DNA of 49,558 nt from Deltaproteobacteria bacterium (GCA_016874735.1 VGTI01000030.1:1-49558); one strand, 5' to 3'; shown: positions 34,531 to 44,512, numbered from the stretch's first letter. Notes: generated by a model from the sequence alone, not told the origin. Numbers and translations are program-made.

Positions 34531-34872
34531 TCATTTTAGGCAACCATACTTTTCAAACACCTGTTCTAGGTTGACTGCTGGATCCGTCACCGCGAGACCG
34601 TAACGGACGGAATCCTGCTTGCCGAAGTCCGGCGTGCTCCATGCCACAGTCAGAGCAATCTCACCGTCGGAGACGACCAAATGGAGTTCGAGACCCACAG
34701 GTAAAATCTTTTTCTCGCCGATGATCACGATCCCCAACCCATGCGCGGATACGTCGACCGGGCGACAGGATACGGCCCCCTTACCGTCCGTGCGGATCAA
34801 GCTGCCTGGAAGCACGCCCGACAGCTGGCGCCGTTCGGTAAAGCGTCGCTCCTTGAATAAGGCCAAGCCCAT
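34531..34872 (-). CDS. PilZ-domain protein
   Basis: 113 residues from ATG 34872, which has GGAGG upstream; the frame extends to 34902 without a better site. Motifs are the Arg-rich ERRFTERRQ start and DVSAHGLGI, the D-x-S-x-x-G of PilZ domains that bind cyclic di-GMP. It is a stand-alone domain, so it probably acts as an adaptor for an unidentified target. The transcript runs alone on the minus strand. Confidence 0.75.
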   Translation of the reverse strand: MGLALFKERRFTERRQLSGVLPGSLIRTDGKGAVSCRPVDVSAHGLGIVIIGEKKILPVGLELHLVVSDGEIALTVAWSTPDFGKQDSVRYGLAVTDPAVNLEQVFEKYGCLK

Positions 34873-34993
34873 AACACATCCTCCTGGAATCCATGCACAC
34901 ACATTAGCTTCTTGCCAATGCCTTCGGCATTTCCTGGAAAAACCTGAGGGTATTCCTGAATATGTTCTTAAATTAGGGGTTTAAGTATGATCA

Positions 34994-36130
34994 TTAAATT
35001 GCCCCCACAAGCTGCCAGAGTTCACTCCAGCGCTTGGCGACCTGCTCGTTGCTAAATTGACTGTGGGCTTTTTGATGACCGAGGTGGCGCAGTCGTTGGC
35101 GCAATTCTGTACTGTCAAAAGTTTTGACAATAGCATTGGCGAGGGCACGCGCGTCGCCCTCGGGAAACACGAGTCCTGCATCACCGATCACACGTGGGAT
35201 TTCGCCAGAGGACGAGCCAATCACGATGGCAGAAGCTGCCATCGCCTCGACAAGGACGCGGCCAAACTGTTCCTTCCAATTGGGTCGCGTCAGAGACGGG
35301 AGACACAAGATATCGGTGGCCTGCAGATACGTTGCGACCTCTGAGGAAGGCACCTGGGAGCGCCAGTCAATGCGATCAGCGACACCGAGAGATGTTGCCA
35401 TTGCTGCCAATTTAACCTGCTCCGGTCCCCCTCCCAGAATTAAGAGACGCAGTTGGGGTATTTGGTGGCTCAGCTGCGCCAGCGCAGCCACCATCATGTC
35501 CACGCCCTTCTCCTCAACAAGCCGTCCAACAAAGGCGACATAGTAAGCGTCAAGGTGCAAACCAAGACGCGATCGTCTACTTTGCCTGAGGACAAGGTCG
35601 TCGGGATCGGCAGCAAATGTTTCGAAGTGCACCCCCATTTGTGGGATTTCTGCGATCGGCCCGCGAAAACCTTTGGCCCGCAAAACCTGCGTTGCCTCGT
35701 CATTACCCGTAGCGGCAGCAGCGGCATCGCGCAAGACGCGTCGCTCCATCCACGAAAATGGTGGCGGGTAGGCTTTCAGGATATTTTGCCAGGTGTGAAA
35801 AATAAATTTGGCGCCGACATCCTGGGCAACACCGAGACACTGCCGTGTGACCAGCGAGTAGTGCTCCTCTTCGCAGTTGACGATGTCAGGGCGGAACTCC
35901 TTAACCGCTTTTGCTAACCCGATGTAAACATGAAAGTGATTACGTCCATTCGCCAAAATGGGAAGCTGTCGCAACCAGTACTGAGCGTCCGTAGCATCAG
36001 GCTCAAAACGCTGCGATCCCCAAGCCGGAGGGCAGATGAGACCGATGGTGTAGCCGGCATTGGCTAGCAGGCTCAGTTTTTGACGGTAAGCTGCTGCCAC
36101 ATATGGTTTTGAGATCGTTAAAACGCGCAA
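34994..36130 (-). CDS. Family 4-type (GT-B) glycosyltransferase
   Basis: 378 residues. N-terminal half: acceptor domain (VLTISKPYVAAAYRQKL). C-terminal half: nucleotide-sugar domain with FVGRLVEEKGVDMMV and the EX7E segment EQFGRVLVEAMAASA, then SSGEIPRVIG. This is typical of retaining GT4 enzymes that build surface glycans. The start is TTG (36130) with GGAG five bases away. It diverges from the next gene. Confidence 0.85.
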   Translation of the reverse strand: MRVLTISKPYVAAAYRQKLSLLANAGYTIGLICPPAWGSQRFEPDATDAQYWLRQLPILANGRNHFHVYIGLAKAVKEFRPDIVNCEEEHYSLVTRQCLGVAQDVGAKFIFHTWQNILKAYPPPFSWMERRVLRDAAAAATGNDEATQVLRAKGFRGPIAEIPQMGVHFETFAADPDDLVLRQSRRSRLGLHLDAYYVAFVGRLVEEKGVDMMVAALAQLSHQIPQLRLLILGGGPEQVKLAAMATSLGVADRIDWRSQVPSSEVATYLQATDILCLPSLTRPNWKEQFGRVLVEAMAASAIVIGSSSGEIPRVIGDAGLVFPEGDARALANAIVKTFDSTELRQRLRHLGHQKAHSQFSNEQVAKRWSELWQLVGAI

Positions 36131-36159
36131 CGCTGCTCCGCAAAAACTTCAAAATAGCG

Positions 36160-36165
36160 TATAAT
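36160..36165 (+). promoter_or_regulatory. Consensus -10 upstream of the ImmA-like gene
   Basis: TATAAT at 36160-36165, 73 bases before the chosen ATG 36238. No good -35 is visible at 16-18 bases. Confidence 0.35.
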
Positions 36166-36237
36166 AACTCCAAAGGCCACATGCTAGTCCGAATCCCCAG
36201 TCGGCGGGATGGTGGATGGGGCGGAGGGGGTTCGTTC

Positions 36238-37098
36238 ATGATTGCGATCTTTCCCGAAATCGTTGCTACTGCAGCCGCCGGTGATAGCGAACGACTAGCC
36301 ATACTGGTGCGCCAATATTTCGGTGCGGCCGAGTCAAGGGCTCCGAAGCTCGATGTTTCCAAGTTGGCTGAGTCGGCTGGCCTTGCTGTGCGTTCGCTTA
36401 AGATTGATGCCCGCGGCGCTTTGCTGGCAAAAGATGAGCGTGGCTCCTTCCAAATTGCCATTGTGCTCCATCCGCACCTCACGGCGGGCGCATCCCAGTT
36501 TATGCTGGCACATTTGCTAGGTCGTTATCTGCTTGAGGTGCAGCCCATGATTGCGCGGGGTGACTGGCAGGCAAGCGGCTTCCAGGAAAGAGATTGCGCC
36601 CTCACGCGCTATGCTCAGGGAGGTGCCGGGGGGCAGCAGGGATCGCAAACTCTACGTGCGGTGGCGGCAGCCGATGCCTTCGCTGCGGCACTGCTTTTAC
36701 CCGCGGCTATGCTCGAAAGGGCGCTCGAGAAACTGCAAGACCATGGGCGTGTCGCTAGTTTCTTCGGCGTGCACCCGTCCTTAGTGCGCCGTCGGCTAGA
36801 TGATCTCAGGGGCGCCAGCGGGGCACCAGTCAACTTTCTTGACGCCGAAACTCGGGCCGGGTTCACCCCGCCGGAACCGACCGTCGTCGAGCCGGAATCC
36901 GCTGCCAGTCAGATCATTCCACCCGAGCCGACGATGCCGCGCGCCTATGCGGCCTCTACTTATGGCAGCACGGAAAAGATGACGCGGCAAAAGAGTTTCA
37001 AGGATGAGACCCAGGCCACGCCTCAGGCAGCGGAGCGATCAGCCAGTGGCATGGAGAGGCTGCGCGCGATTGCCCGTAAGCTCGATAAAGGTGTGTGA
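36238..37098 (+). CDS. ImmA/IrrE-like protein with degenerate zinc site
   Basis: 286 residues from ATG 36238 (GGAGGGGG eight bases before). Residues 40-190 follow the ImmA/IrrE pattern: FMLAHLLGRYLLE at 88-100, where HExxH is expected, then FAAALLLPAAMLERAL and a final VASFFGVHPSLVRRRLDDL. The motif reads H92-L-L-G-R96, so the catalytic Glu and the second His are missing: a pseudo-protease. The last 80 residues are a Pro/Glu-rich flexible tail ending in a helical segment. It could act as a regulatory binding protein. Confidence 0.65.
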   Translation: MIAIFPEIVATAAAGDSERLAILVRQYFGAAESRAPKLDVSKLAESAGLAVRSLKIDARGALLAKDERGSFQIAIVLHPHLTAGASQFMLAHLLGRYLLEVQPMIARGDWQASGFQERDCALTRYAQGGAGGQQGSQTLRAVAAADAFAAALLLPAAMLERALEKLQDHGRVASFFGVHPSLVRRRLDDLRGASGAPVNFLDAETRAGFTPPEPTVVEPESAASQIIPPEPTMPRAYAASTYGSTEKMTRQKSFKDETQATPQAAERSASGMERLRAIARKLDKGV

Positions 37099-37158
37099 CT
37101 GGCGGTCGGTAAAAAAACTGTTTGCCCCGCGGCTGATTTAAGCTTAGATGCTCGGTGC

Positions 37159-39138
37159 ATGACCGCTTACGGCGACATTCTTTGGACCCCGAGTGCGCAG
37201 CGTTTGGCAAGTAGCCACATGAGCCGTTTTGCGGCCGCCATGAGCAAGCGCAGCGGCTTCCATTTGTCCGAATTTAGCGCCCTGCATCACTGGTCGGTGA
37301 CGGAGCCAGGTGCATTTTGGGGCGGCGTGGCTGATTACTGCGGCGTCAAATTTATGACACCGCCTAGATCAGTTTTCGTGGCGCCACCGGCGGGGCGTAT
37401 CCTCGGGGCACAATGGTTCGAGGGGGCGACGCTCAATTACGCGGAGCACCTTTTAGCCGGTGATCCCACGACTGAGATTATCATCGCCTATGCCGAGGGC
37501 GCCGCGACGCGCGTTTACACACGCGCAGCGCTGCGACGTGAGGTGGCGCGCTGTGCCGCTGCTTTAAAGGAGCACGGCGTGAGTGCTGGAGACCGCGTGG
37601 CGGGTGTGGTGGCTAATGTGCCTGAGGCGATTGTGGCGATGCTTGCCACGACTTCGCTAGGTGGCGTGTGGTCGTCGTGCTCGCCCGATTTCGGTGCCGC
37701 CGCCGTCACGGACAGATTGCGGCAGATCGCACCCAAAGTCGTCTTTTTCACCGAGCGTTACCAGTACGGTGGCAAGGCTTTTGACTGCGCAGCGCAGATA
37801 CAGGCCACACGCGAGGCGCTGCCGCATCTACGCGCGGCCGTGGGTATCGATCACTTAAGCGGCAGTGCGCATGCCAGGGCACCAGGTCTCATCGCTTGGG
37901 AGGAGTTTCTCTATGCAGAGGATGCGGTCCTTAGCTTTGTTCCACGCGCTTTTAATGACCCACTCTTCATACTGTTCTCGTCCGGTACCACGGGGGTGCC
38001 CAAGGCTATCGTGCATAGTGTCGGCGGCACGTTGGTACAGCACCTAAAAGAGCTGATGCTGCATGCGGATATCGGGCCCGGCTCACGATTGATGTTTTAT
38101 ACGACCTGTGGCTGGATGATGTGGAACTGGATGGTCTCCGCCCTGGCGACGGGAGCTTCGCTCGTACTTTTTGAGGGCTCCGTGGCGACGCCAGATTTAG
38201 GCGTATTCTGGCGCACGGCTAAAGAGGCCCGTGTGACTGCGCTGGGTACAAGCCCGAAGTTTGTCGCCACATCAATGGCCCAGTCATACGATGTGAGAGC
38301 CGTGCTTTTCGATTATGCTCCGCGTACGGTGCTGACGACGGGAGCACCACTCTTGCCTGAGCACTTTGCGTGGCTTTACCAAATGCTTGCCCCTGCCGAC
38401 GGCGATCTCCACGTGGCGTCGATTAGTGGCGGTACTGATATTGTTTCCTGCTTCATGCTTGGCACACCCACGTTGCCTGTTAGGGCGGGTGAGATTCAAT
38501 ATGCCGGACTTGGGATGGATATCGACGCCTGGGACGATGCCGGCAGATCATGTCGCGAGACTAAAGCGGAATTAGTTTGTAAGACGCCTTTCCCTTCCAT
38601 GCCCATCGGATTTTGGAACGATGAGGGCGGCAAGCGTTATCATAGTGCGTACTTTGAGCACTACGATCACTGCGAAGTGTGGCGCCACGGAGATTTCGTC
38701 GAAATAACGCGGCACGGCGGCATAGTTGTCTATGGGCGTTCCGATGCGACGCTCAATCCCGGTGGCGTGCGCATAGGCACGGCGGAGCTATACCGCCAGG
38801 TTGAGACTATTCCAGGCATTGTTGATGCGATTGCGGTCGCGCGTCGCCAAGATGGTGATGAGGCGATCGTCCTGTTCGTTAAGTTAGCTCCAGGTGTGGC
38901 CCTGGATGAGCAACTCCAGAGAGAGATCAAGCGCACCTTGCGCGAGCGTCTCACTCCCCGCCACGTGCCGCACAAGATCATGCAGGTAGGCGACATTCCC
39001 TACACACGCAGTGGCAAAAAGGTCGAGCTGGCAGTAACCCAAGCAATCCATGGTGAACCAGTGACAAACTTGGCGGCTCTGGCCAATCCGGAGGCAATGG
39101 CAGAGTTTCAGGCCTTGGCTTTGGCATGGCCAAAGTAA
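37159..39138 (+). CDS. Acetoacetyl-CoA synthetase
   Basis: 659 residues, the usual length for AacS/acetoacetate-CoA ligase. N-terminal ACAS-type domain (FHLSEFSALHHWSV, FWGGVADYCGV), adenylation motif SSGTTGVPKAIVHSVGG, and C-terminal YTRSGKKVELAV with the catalytic Lys. It activates acetoacetate, in ketone-body or polyhydroxybutyrate use, with ATP and CoA. The downstream ABC gene starts 34 bases later, perhaps by chance. Confidence 0.85.
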   Translation: MTAYGDILWTPSAQRLASSHMSRFAAAMSKRSGFHLSEFSALHHWSVTEPGAFWGGVADYCGVKFMTPPRSVFVAPPAGRILGAQWFEGATLNYAEHLLAGDPTTEIIIAYAEGAATRVYTRAALRREVARCAAALKEHGVSAGDRVAGVVANVPEAIVAMLATTSLGGVWSSCSPDFGAAAVTDRLRQIAPKVVFFTERYQYGGKAFDCAAQIQATREALPHLRAAVGIDHLSGSAHARAPGLIAWEEFLYAEDAVLSFVPRAFNDPLFILFSSGTTGVPKAIVHSVGGTLVQHLKELMLHADIGPGSRLMFYTTCGWMMWNWMVSALATGASLVLFEGSVATPDLGVFWRTAKEARVTALGTSPKFVATSMAQSYDVRAVLFDYAPRTVLTTGAPLLPEHFAWLYQMLAPADGDLHVASISGGTDIVSCFMLGTPTLPVRAGEIQYAGLGMDIDAWDDAGRSCRETKAELVCKTPFPSMPIGFWNDEGGKRYHSAYFEHYDHCEVWRHGDFVEITRHGGIVVYGRSDATLNPGGVRIGTAELYRQVETIPGIVDAIAVARRQDGDEAIVLFVKLAPGVALDEQLQREIKRTLRERLTPRHVPHKIMQVGDIPYTRSGKKVELAVTQAIHGEPVTNLAALANPEAMAEFQALALAWPK

Positions 39139-39172
39139 TGGTTAATAGCCAGCTCGCGCGGAGTTTACGCTC

Positions 39173-40909
39173 ATGGCGGTGACGGCAAAGAGTTTATATG
39201 TAGGCGCCCTTAAGACGCATTGGGTATCGTACCTATTTGGTACGGTGGCCCTTTTTTCGTGCAGCATCTCCGAGGTCCTGATACCCAAAGTAGTGCAATG
39301 GGCGCTCGATCTTATTGGACGCAAGGGATCTGGCCTGCCCCTCTGGTTAAGACGCGGGTCCCCTGAGAGTGAGTTGCACCTACTGATTCTCATACTACTT
39401 ATAGCCTTGATCGTCGGCTTATTCGGGCGTCTAGGTTGGCGTCAGCTCTTAGCAAGGCAAACACATGTAGCGGGCAGGGAACTCAAAGTTCGGCTATGGG
39501 GCGTCTTGCGCCATGTGCCTCTAGGTACCTTCCACGATTATTCTCTGGGCGATCTCATGAACCGGGCCACCGGCGACTGGAATGCCGTGCGCGCCATCCA
39601 TGGCTTTACATTGGTGCAGACGCTCGATCTTATATTCTTTTCGACGCTCAGTGTGGGCTGCATCTTGTGGATCCATCTGCCGCTTGGGTTGGCGTCGCTG
39701 GTGATTTTGCCGTTTTTACCGTTGCCGATTTTGCGGCTAGCGCGACGCGAGCATGATCTTCATGCCGTGGCTCAAGATCAACTTGGCAAACTTTCGGATG
39801 CCGTCACGCAATCACTTAGCACCATCCGTCTGCAGCGGGCGACAGCCAGTGAGGGACCGTGGGAAGAGCGCCTCAGTCACGAAGCGAAACTTTACTCAGA
39901 GCAACGATTTGCGGTCGTTAAGACCGGGTGGAAGATCTATCCCTTGGCTGCAATGCCATCGCTTTGCGCCTACGCAGTGATGCTCGTTTGGGGTGTAAGT
40001 CTAGTCCAGAGTGGCCAGTTAACAATCGGTCAGTTTGTGGCAATGCAGTCCTATGTCCTGATGTTGCAGGGACCTCTGGCCGACATGGGCGAATGTATTG
40101 CCGAGTGGCAACGCGGTTTTGCTAGTTTTGGACGGATCGTCGAGATTTTCAATCTGCAGGCCTTAGCCGAAAGGTGGCGCGGCAAAGATATGCGTCCTAC
40201 CAGTGACGATCCCACGATTCGCGTTGATCATCTGCATTTTGCTTATGCTCCCGGGGGACGTACGATCCTCAGTGATGTGTCGTTAGACATCGACCCAGGG
40301 CGCCATATTGGCATATTTGGACCAATTGGCAGTGGCAAGAGTACGCTCCTCTCACTGATAGCAGGGTTGACTGAGGCGCCCCGCGGTGCGGTCAGACTGG
40401 CTGGTGTCGATGTTGATGCGCTTGATCGCACGTGGCTAGCACAATATGTGACGATGGTGCCGCAGCGGGCTTTTCTCTTCGCCGGTACCATCCGCTATAA
40501 CTTGGAGCTAGACCAGAGTCTGGACGACGACGCTCTGTGGCGTGTCCTTGAACTTGTGCAGCTTGCCAGTGACGTGAGGCAGTTTAGTGACGGTCTCGAC
40601 AGCTGGGTGGGCGAATGGGGAATTAACCTATCGGGTGGACAAAAACAGCGGCTCGCCCTGGCACGCGCACTCCTCAGACGGCGCCAAATCATCCTTCTAG
40701 ATGATTGTTTAAGTGCTGTAGACGCGGTGACGGAAGAGTCTATTTTGCAGGGATTAAAGGCGCAGCTCTCCGGGGCAACTGTCATTTGGGTGGCACATCG
40801 GTTATCGACTCTGAGGCTTTGTGATCAAGTGTACAAGCTTGATCAAGGTAGACTGTCAGTGGTGAACGAAAGCACCTTGGCGCAGGAGTTGGAGGGACGT
40901 CATGAGTGA
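39173..40909 (+). CDS. Type I ABC exporter subunit, degenerate NBD
   Basis: 578 residues: six helices, then Walker A GPIGSGKST, signature LSGGQKQR, and Walker B IILLDDCLSAVD with Asp for the catalytic Glu. GGAG lies nine bases before the ATG. The overlap of eight bases with the next gene, which has the canonical Glu, shows a heterodimeric exporter. It resembles the 22825-24630 subunit, a probable paralogue. Confidence 0.9.
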   Translation: MAVTAKSLYVGALKTHWVSYLFGTVALFSCSISEVLIPKVVQWALDLIGRKGSGLPLWLRRGSPESELHLLILILLIALIVGLFGRLGWRQLLARQTHVAGRELKVRLWGVLRHVPLGTFHDYSLGDLMNRATGDWNAVRAIHGFTLVQTLDLIFFSTLSVGCILWIHLPLGLASLVILPFLPLPILRLARREHDLHAVAQDQLGKLSDAVTQSLSTIRLQRATASEGPWEERLSHEAKLYSEQRFAVVKTGWKIYPLAAMPSLCAYAVMLVWGVSLVQSGQLTIGQFVAMQSYVLMLQGPLADMGECIAEWQRGFASFGRIVEIFNLQALAERWRGKDMRPTSDDPTIRVDHLHFAYAPGGRTILSDVSLDIDPGRHIGIFGPIGSGKSTLLSLIAGLTEAPRGAVRLAGVDVDALDRTWLAQYVTMVPQRAFLFAGTIRYNLELDQSLDDDALWRVLELVQLASDVRQFSDGLDSWVGEWGINLSGGQKQRLALARALLRRRQIILLDDCLSAVDAVTEESILQGLKAQLSGATVIWVAHRLSTLRLCDQVYKLDQGRLSVVNESTLAQELEGRHE

Positions 40910-42755
40910 CGCAGCAGCTGCCTCGCGTCGCGAGACTCTCACTAAGGTGAATCCAGCCTTTGACACCGAGGACAAGATCCTGGCAGCAGCCAGTGATTTG
41001 ATCGGCATGGTACAGATCCTGCGCATGGGATCCCATGTTTACCTGCAACTCCTGAGTGCACTGGCTCTCGTGGTCATAGCATCGGTATCGGTCATGACCG
41101 CGGCGCGTACTCTGGGGTTGATCGTCGCTGCCTTAGTCCATGATGGATCGGGCGCCCAAATCACTGGGATGGCTGTTGGTTTTCTGGTGCTTGAGGCCAC
41201 GGCGGTTGGTTGTCAGTATGCGGGTCGGGTGCTTCTCGCTCATGCCACGATCGCCATCACTTATAAAGTGCGCAGCGAGCTTTTCGCTAAAATGAGGCGC
41301 CTGCCCATCAGTTACTTCGACACGCAGCCGCTTGGGCGCACGATTACGCGCCTCACGGCTGATATCGAGGGGATCGAAAACTTTTTTACCGGTACCTTGG
41401 CTCGTGTGCTTATAGCCGTCATTAACATCGTCGTCGTCTTAGTAGCGATGGTGGTGACTGATCCTGGGTTTGGCCTTGTGATTGTTGCCGTGTGTTTACC
41501 AGCACTAGCGTTCTCTGTCGCCTTGCGCCGGCCGGTGATTTTTTGGCTGCGCACCTATAAACGTCGCTCGGCTCACCTCAACGCCAAGTTGGCTGAGTAC
41601 CTGAGCGGTTTACCGGTGATCCGAATTTTTGGCCTGGAAATTTGGACCCAGCAGCAATTTGACGAGGCCGCTGGTGAGTTGCTGGACGCAGGTGTCGCTA
41701 CCCTTAATTGGAATAGTTTCATCAGGCCAGTCACCGTATTTCTGTGCTCACTCCCGACACTGCTTGTACTTTGGTACGGCGGGCATCGGGTCCTAGCAGG
41801 CGCCATGGATCTTGGTCTACTGGTGGCTTTTGTGCGCTACAGTGAGCGCTTTGTGTCGCCGATACGCGTGATATCTACTGAGATTCAAAATATCCAAGAG
41901 GCCGTCGTGTCGAGTGAGCGCGTGCGGCGGATGCTGACCGAGCCGGAAGAGGCTGACGTAATCGGCGTGTCGGGCGCACTAAGGCCAGTTGTACGCGGTC
42001 AGGTAAATTTTCGTGACGTGTGGATGAGCTATCGCCCAGGAAAGCCCGTGCTCAGAGGCCTCAATTTTATGGTCGCAGCCGGTCAGAAAGTTGGGCTCGT
42101 TGGTGCCACTGGTTCTGGCAAGAGTTCCACCATCAATTTGATTCCGCGCCTTTATCCCATGGATAGTGGCGACATCTTTATCGACGGTCATCCGATCGCC
42201 GCCATTGAGCCCAAATATCTGCGACGTCAGATAGGCTACGTCAGTCAGGACGTCATTGTTTTTGGTGGGACGATGCGCGCTAATCTACTGGCCGCGCATG
42301 GCGCGGGGCAGATTTCTGATGAGACGATCCTGGCGGCCTGTCGTCGTACGGGGCTATCCGACGTTATCAGCAATTGCGAGGGTGGGTTAGATTACGTCTT
42401 GGTTGATGGTGGCGAAAATTTAAGTGCCGGCGAGAGGCAGTTAGTGGCCTTCACGCGCATGCTGCTCAGGGATCCAGCGATCCTGATTCTTGACGAAGCG
42501 ACGGCCAATATCGATGAGCGGTGCGAGCGTCTGATCCAGAGCGCGACCTTCGAGCTGATGCAGGGGCGCACCTCATTTGTCATCGCTCATCGCCTCAGTA
42601 CTATTATCAGTTGCGACCGTATCTTTGTGTTTCAAGCAGGCCAAATCGTCGAGCAGGGCACGCACGACGCCCTGATGCAGCTCGGCGGTTATTATTCGCA
42701 GCTTGCCTCAAAACAGCTTGCTGCTGTCACTGCTGCTGGCAGTGGTGCCAAGTAA
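40902..42755 (+). CDS. Type I ABC exporter subunit, canonical NBD
   Basis: 617 residues: an N-terminal extension of about 45 residues, six helices, Walker A GATGSGKSS, signature LSAGERQL, Walker B ILILDEATANID and H-loop IAHRLS. GGAGGG lies upstream of its ATG inside the preceding gene. It forms the active half with 39173-40909. The 3' end overlaps folK on the opposite strand by 64 bases. Confidence 0.9.
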   Translation: MSDAAAASRRETLTKVNPAFDTEDKILAAASDLIGMVQILRMGSHVYLQLLSALALVVIASVSVMTAARTLGLIVAALVHDGSGAQITGMAVGFLVLEATAVGCQYAGRVLLAHATIAITYKVRSELFAKMRRLPISYFDTQPLGRTITRLTADIEGIENFFTGTLARVLIAVINIVVVLVAMVVTDPGFGLVIVAVCLPALAFSVALRRPVIFWLRTYKRRSAHLNAKLAEYLSGLPVIRIFGLEIWTQQQFDEAAGELLDAGVATLNWNSFIRPVTVFLCSLPTLLVLWYGGHRVLAGAMDLGLLVAFVRYSERFVSPIRVISTEIQNIQEAVVSSERVRRMLTEPEEADVIGVSGALRPVVRGQVNFRDVWMSYRPGKPVLRGLNFMVAAGQKVGLVGATGSGKSSTINLIPRLYPMDSGDIFIDGHPIAAIEPKYLRRQIGYVSQDVIVFGGTMRANLLAAHGAGQISDETILAACRRTGLSDVISNCEGGLDYVLVDGGENLSAGERQLVAFTRMLLRDPAILILDEATANIDERCERLIQSATFELMQGRTSFVIAHRLSTIISCDRIFVFQAGQIVEQGTHDALMQLGGYYSQLASKQLAAVTAAGSGAK

Positions 42756-43300
42756 AACGCGCTGTGCTCACAGCGCACTGCAAGTGACACCTCACTCCCA
42801 GGTAAGCACCAATCACCAGCGATGGCTGCTGCCGGTACCATGACAAAAGCGCGCCTTAGCATCTCGGGGTGGGGAATGGTTAGGGTGGGGGTACTGCGCG
42901 CGCGCGCTTGCCAGCGGCCCTGGTCGTCGCGCGCTTGCCACAGCAAGATGTCGAGATCGACGGTGCGATTACCCCACCGGACCTGACGGACGCGACCGAG
43001 CGTCCGCTCAATGCCCAGGAGTATATCTAGGGCGTCATCTGGCGGGATGTCACTGTGGACGACTATTGCCGTGTTAATGAACGGCTGATCAGCGGCACCG
43101 ATGGGAGCCGTCTCGAAAAATGGGGCCACAGTGATGACTGGCCCCAGCTCTTTGTTGACAGCATCTATGGCGCCGCGTAATTGGGCCATGCGATCACCGA
43201 GATTACTGCCGAGGGCGACCAGATAGCGGTTGCTCTCACGGCCATGCCACGGAGCGTCAGGGGAATCATGTCCAGGTCTAAACGTCATGCGGCGCACCAT
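42692..43300 (-). CDS. folK: HPPK, folate pyrophosphokinase
   Basis: About 202 residues. FolK transfers pyrophosphate from ATP to 6-hydroxymethyl-dihydropterin. Landmarks: YLVALGSNLGDR, PFFETAPIG, QPFINTAIVV, and the ATP/Mg loop RWGNRTVDLDILLW with the two Asp. The C-terminus is extended and rich in Ala and Cys because it runs under the ABC gene. The start is uncertain (43300 or 43288); either overlaps the divergent oxygenase start. folE2 is about 10 kb upstream. Confidence 0.9.
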   Translation of the reverse strand: MVRRMTFRPGHDSPDAPWHGRESNRYLVALGSNLGDRMAQLRGAIDAVNKELGPVITVAPFFETAPIGAADQPFINTAIVVHSDIPPDDALDILLGIERTLGRVRQVRWGNRTVDLDILLWQARDDQGRWQARARSTPTLTIPHPEMLRRAFVMVPAAAIAGDWCLPGSEVSLAVRCEHSAFYLAPLPAAVTAASCFEASCE

Positions 43301-44512
43301 AACCGTAGTCCAAGGGGCAAGTCAGCTCCAAAATTAACCTTACTCGGTGGCCTGACGGCGGCTGAGTTTTTGGCTGACTATTGGCAAAAGCGTCCGCTAC
43401 TCATCCGGGGTGCAATCCCTAACTTCCAGACATTACTGACACCAGATCAACTCGCAGGACTGGCCACAGAGGATGGGGTCGAAGCACGGCTCGTCATGGA
43501 AAAAGGTGGTGCGCGTCCTTGGCAGGTAGAGCGCGGGCCGTTTCCACGTGAGCGGCTTGAATCTTTGCCACGAGCCCATTGGAGCCTGCTCGTCTCTAAC
43601 CTGGAGCATTGGCTTGAGGATGCCGGTAGGCTCCTTGATGAATTCAACTTTGTCCCCCTCTGGCGTGCAGATGATCTCATGGTGAGTTTGGCGCCGCCGG
43701 GCGGCAGTGTGGGTGCCCATGTTGATTCTTACGATGTATTCCTCCTTCAAGGATTCGGCCGGCGCACATGGCAGATCGCCAGTGGTGGCGACCGGGCGCT
43801 GCGGCCCGGGATCGACCTGCGGATTCTCAAGAAGTTTGTTCCTGACGAGAGCTGGGACCTAGAGCCAGGCGATATGCTTTACCTGCCACCTGGGGTGGCC
43901 CATCACGGCGTGGCCGTGACGGCCTCTATGACTTATTCGATTGGGTTTCGCGCACCGTCACAGCGCGATATGCTCGCACATTTCTTCGGCTTACCTGAGG
44001 CGCTCACCGCGCTCGTCGCAACAGACGCGATGTACCAAGACCCTGGGCTCCCGCTGCAAGCAAATCCCGGAGCTATAAATCCGGATGCTGTGGATGCCGT
44101 CACCGCGATGCTGCGGGCCCCACTGGAACATAAGGATGTCGTCGGTCGGTGGTTTGGCCGCCATGTGACGCGGCTGCCCTCGGGGATGGAGGTTGCACCT
44201 TCAGGCCGCCGCCTACCGAGTGTCGCTACCGTGCAGCGTGCACTCACAACCGGGCGTCAACTCTGGCGCAGTGATCACGCGCGCTACGCGCATTACACCG
44301 CCACCGATGGCAGCCTGTACCTTTATATCGACGGTGAGGAATATCCCCTGGACCCGAAACTGAGCCCTTTGGTTGAGGCCCTGACGGCGCGGCGCAGTCA
44401 TCATGGTCGCGCGCTCAAGGCTCTGATGCCCCGCAGTGGGCGGGCCGCGGAGGCGGCACTGACCTTGATGCGGCAAATGTTGCGCGATGGCTATCTCTAC
44501 TTCGCCAAGTAA
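43268..44512 (+). CDS. roxA: JmjC/cupin oxygenase, RoxA (YcfD)-like ribosomal protein hydroxylase
   Basis: 414 residues from ATG 43268 (GGGG upstream; 43181 would extend through folK). The Fe(II)/2-oxoglutarate site is GAHVDSYDVFLLQ (His, Asp) with the distal His in GVAHHGVAV, in the YcfD pattern, and FGRRTWQI follows. RoxA hydroxylates an Arg in ribosomal protein L16 in other bacteria. The C-terminal half has the winged-helix dimer region. Substrate identity is inferred from family knowledge. Confidence 0.75.
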   Translation: MSRSKRHAAHHNRSPRGKSAPKLTLLGGLTAAEFLADYWQKRPLLIRGAIPNFQTLLTPDQLAGLATEDGVEARLVMEKGGARPWQVERGPFPRERLESLPRAHWSLLVSNLEHWLEDAGRLLDEFNFVPLWRADDLMVSLAPPGGSVGAHVDSYDVFLLQGFGRRTWQIASGGDRALRPGIDLRILKKFVPDESWDLEPGDMLYLPPGVAHHGVAVTASMTYSIGFRAPSQRDMLAHFFGLPEALTALVATDAMYQDPGLPLQANPGAINPDAVDAVTAMLRAPLEHKDVVGRWFGRHVTRLPSGMEVAPSGRRLPSVATVQRALTTGRQLWRSDHARYAHYTATDGSLYLYIDGEEYPLDPKLSPLVEALTARRSHHGRALKALMPRSGRAAEAALTLMRQMLRDGYLYFAK

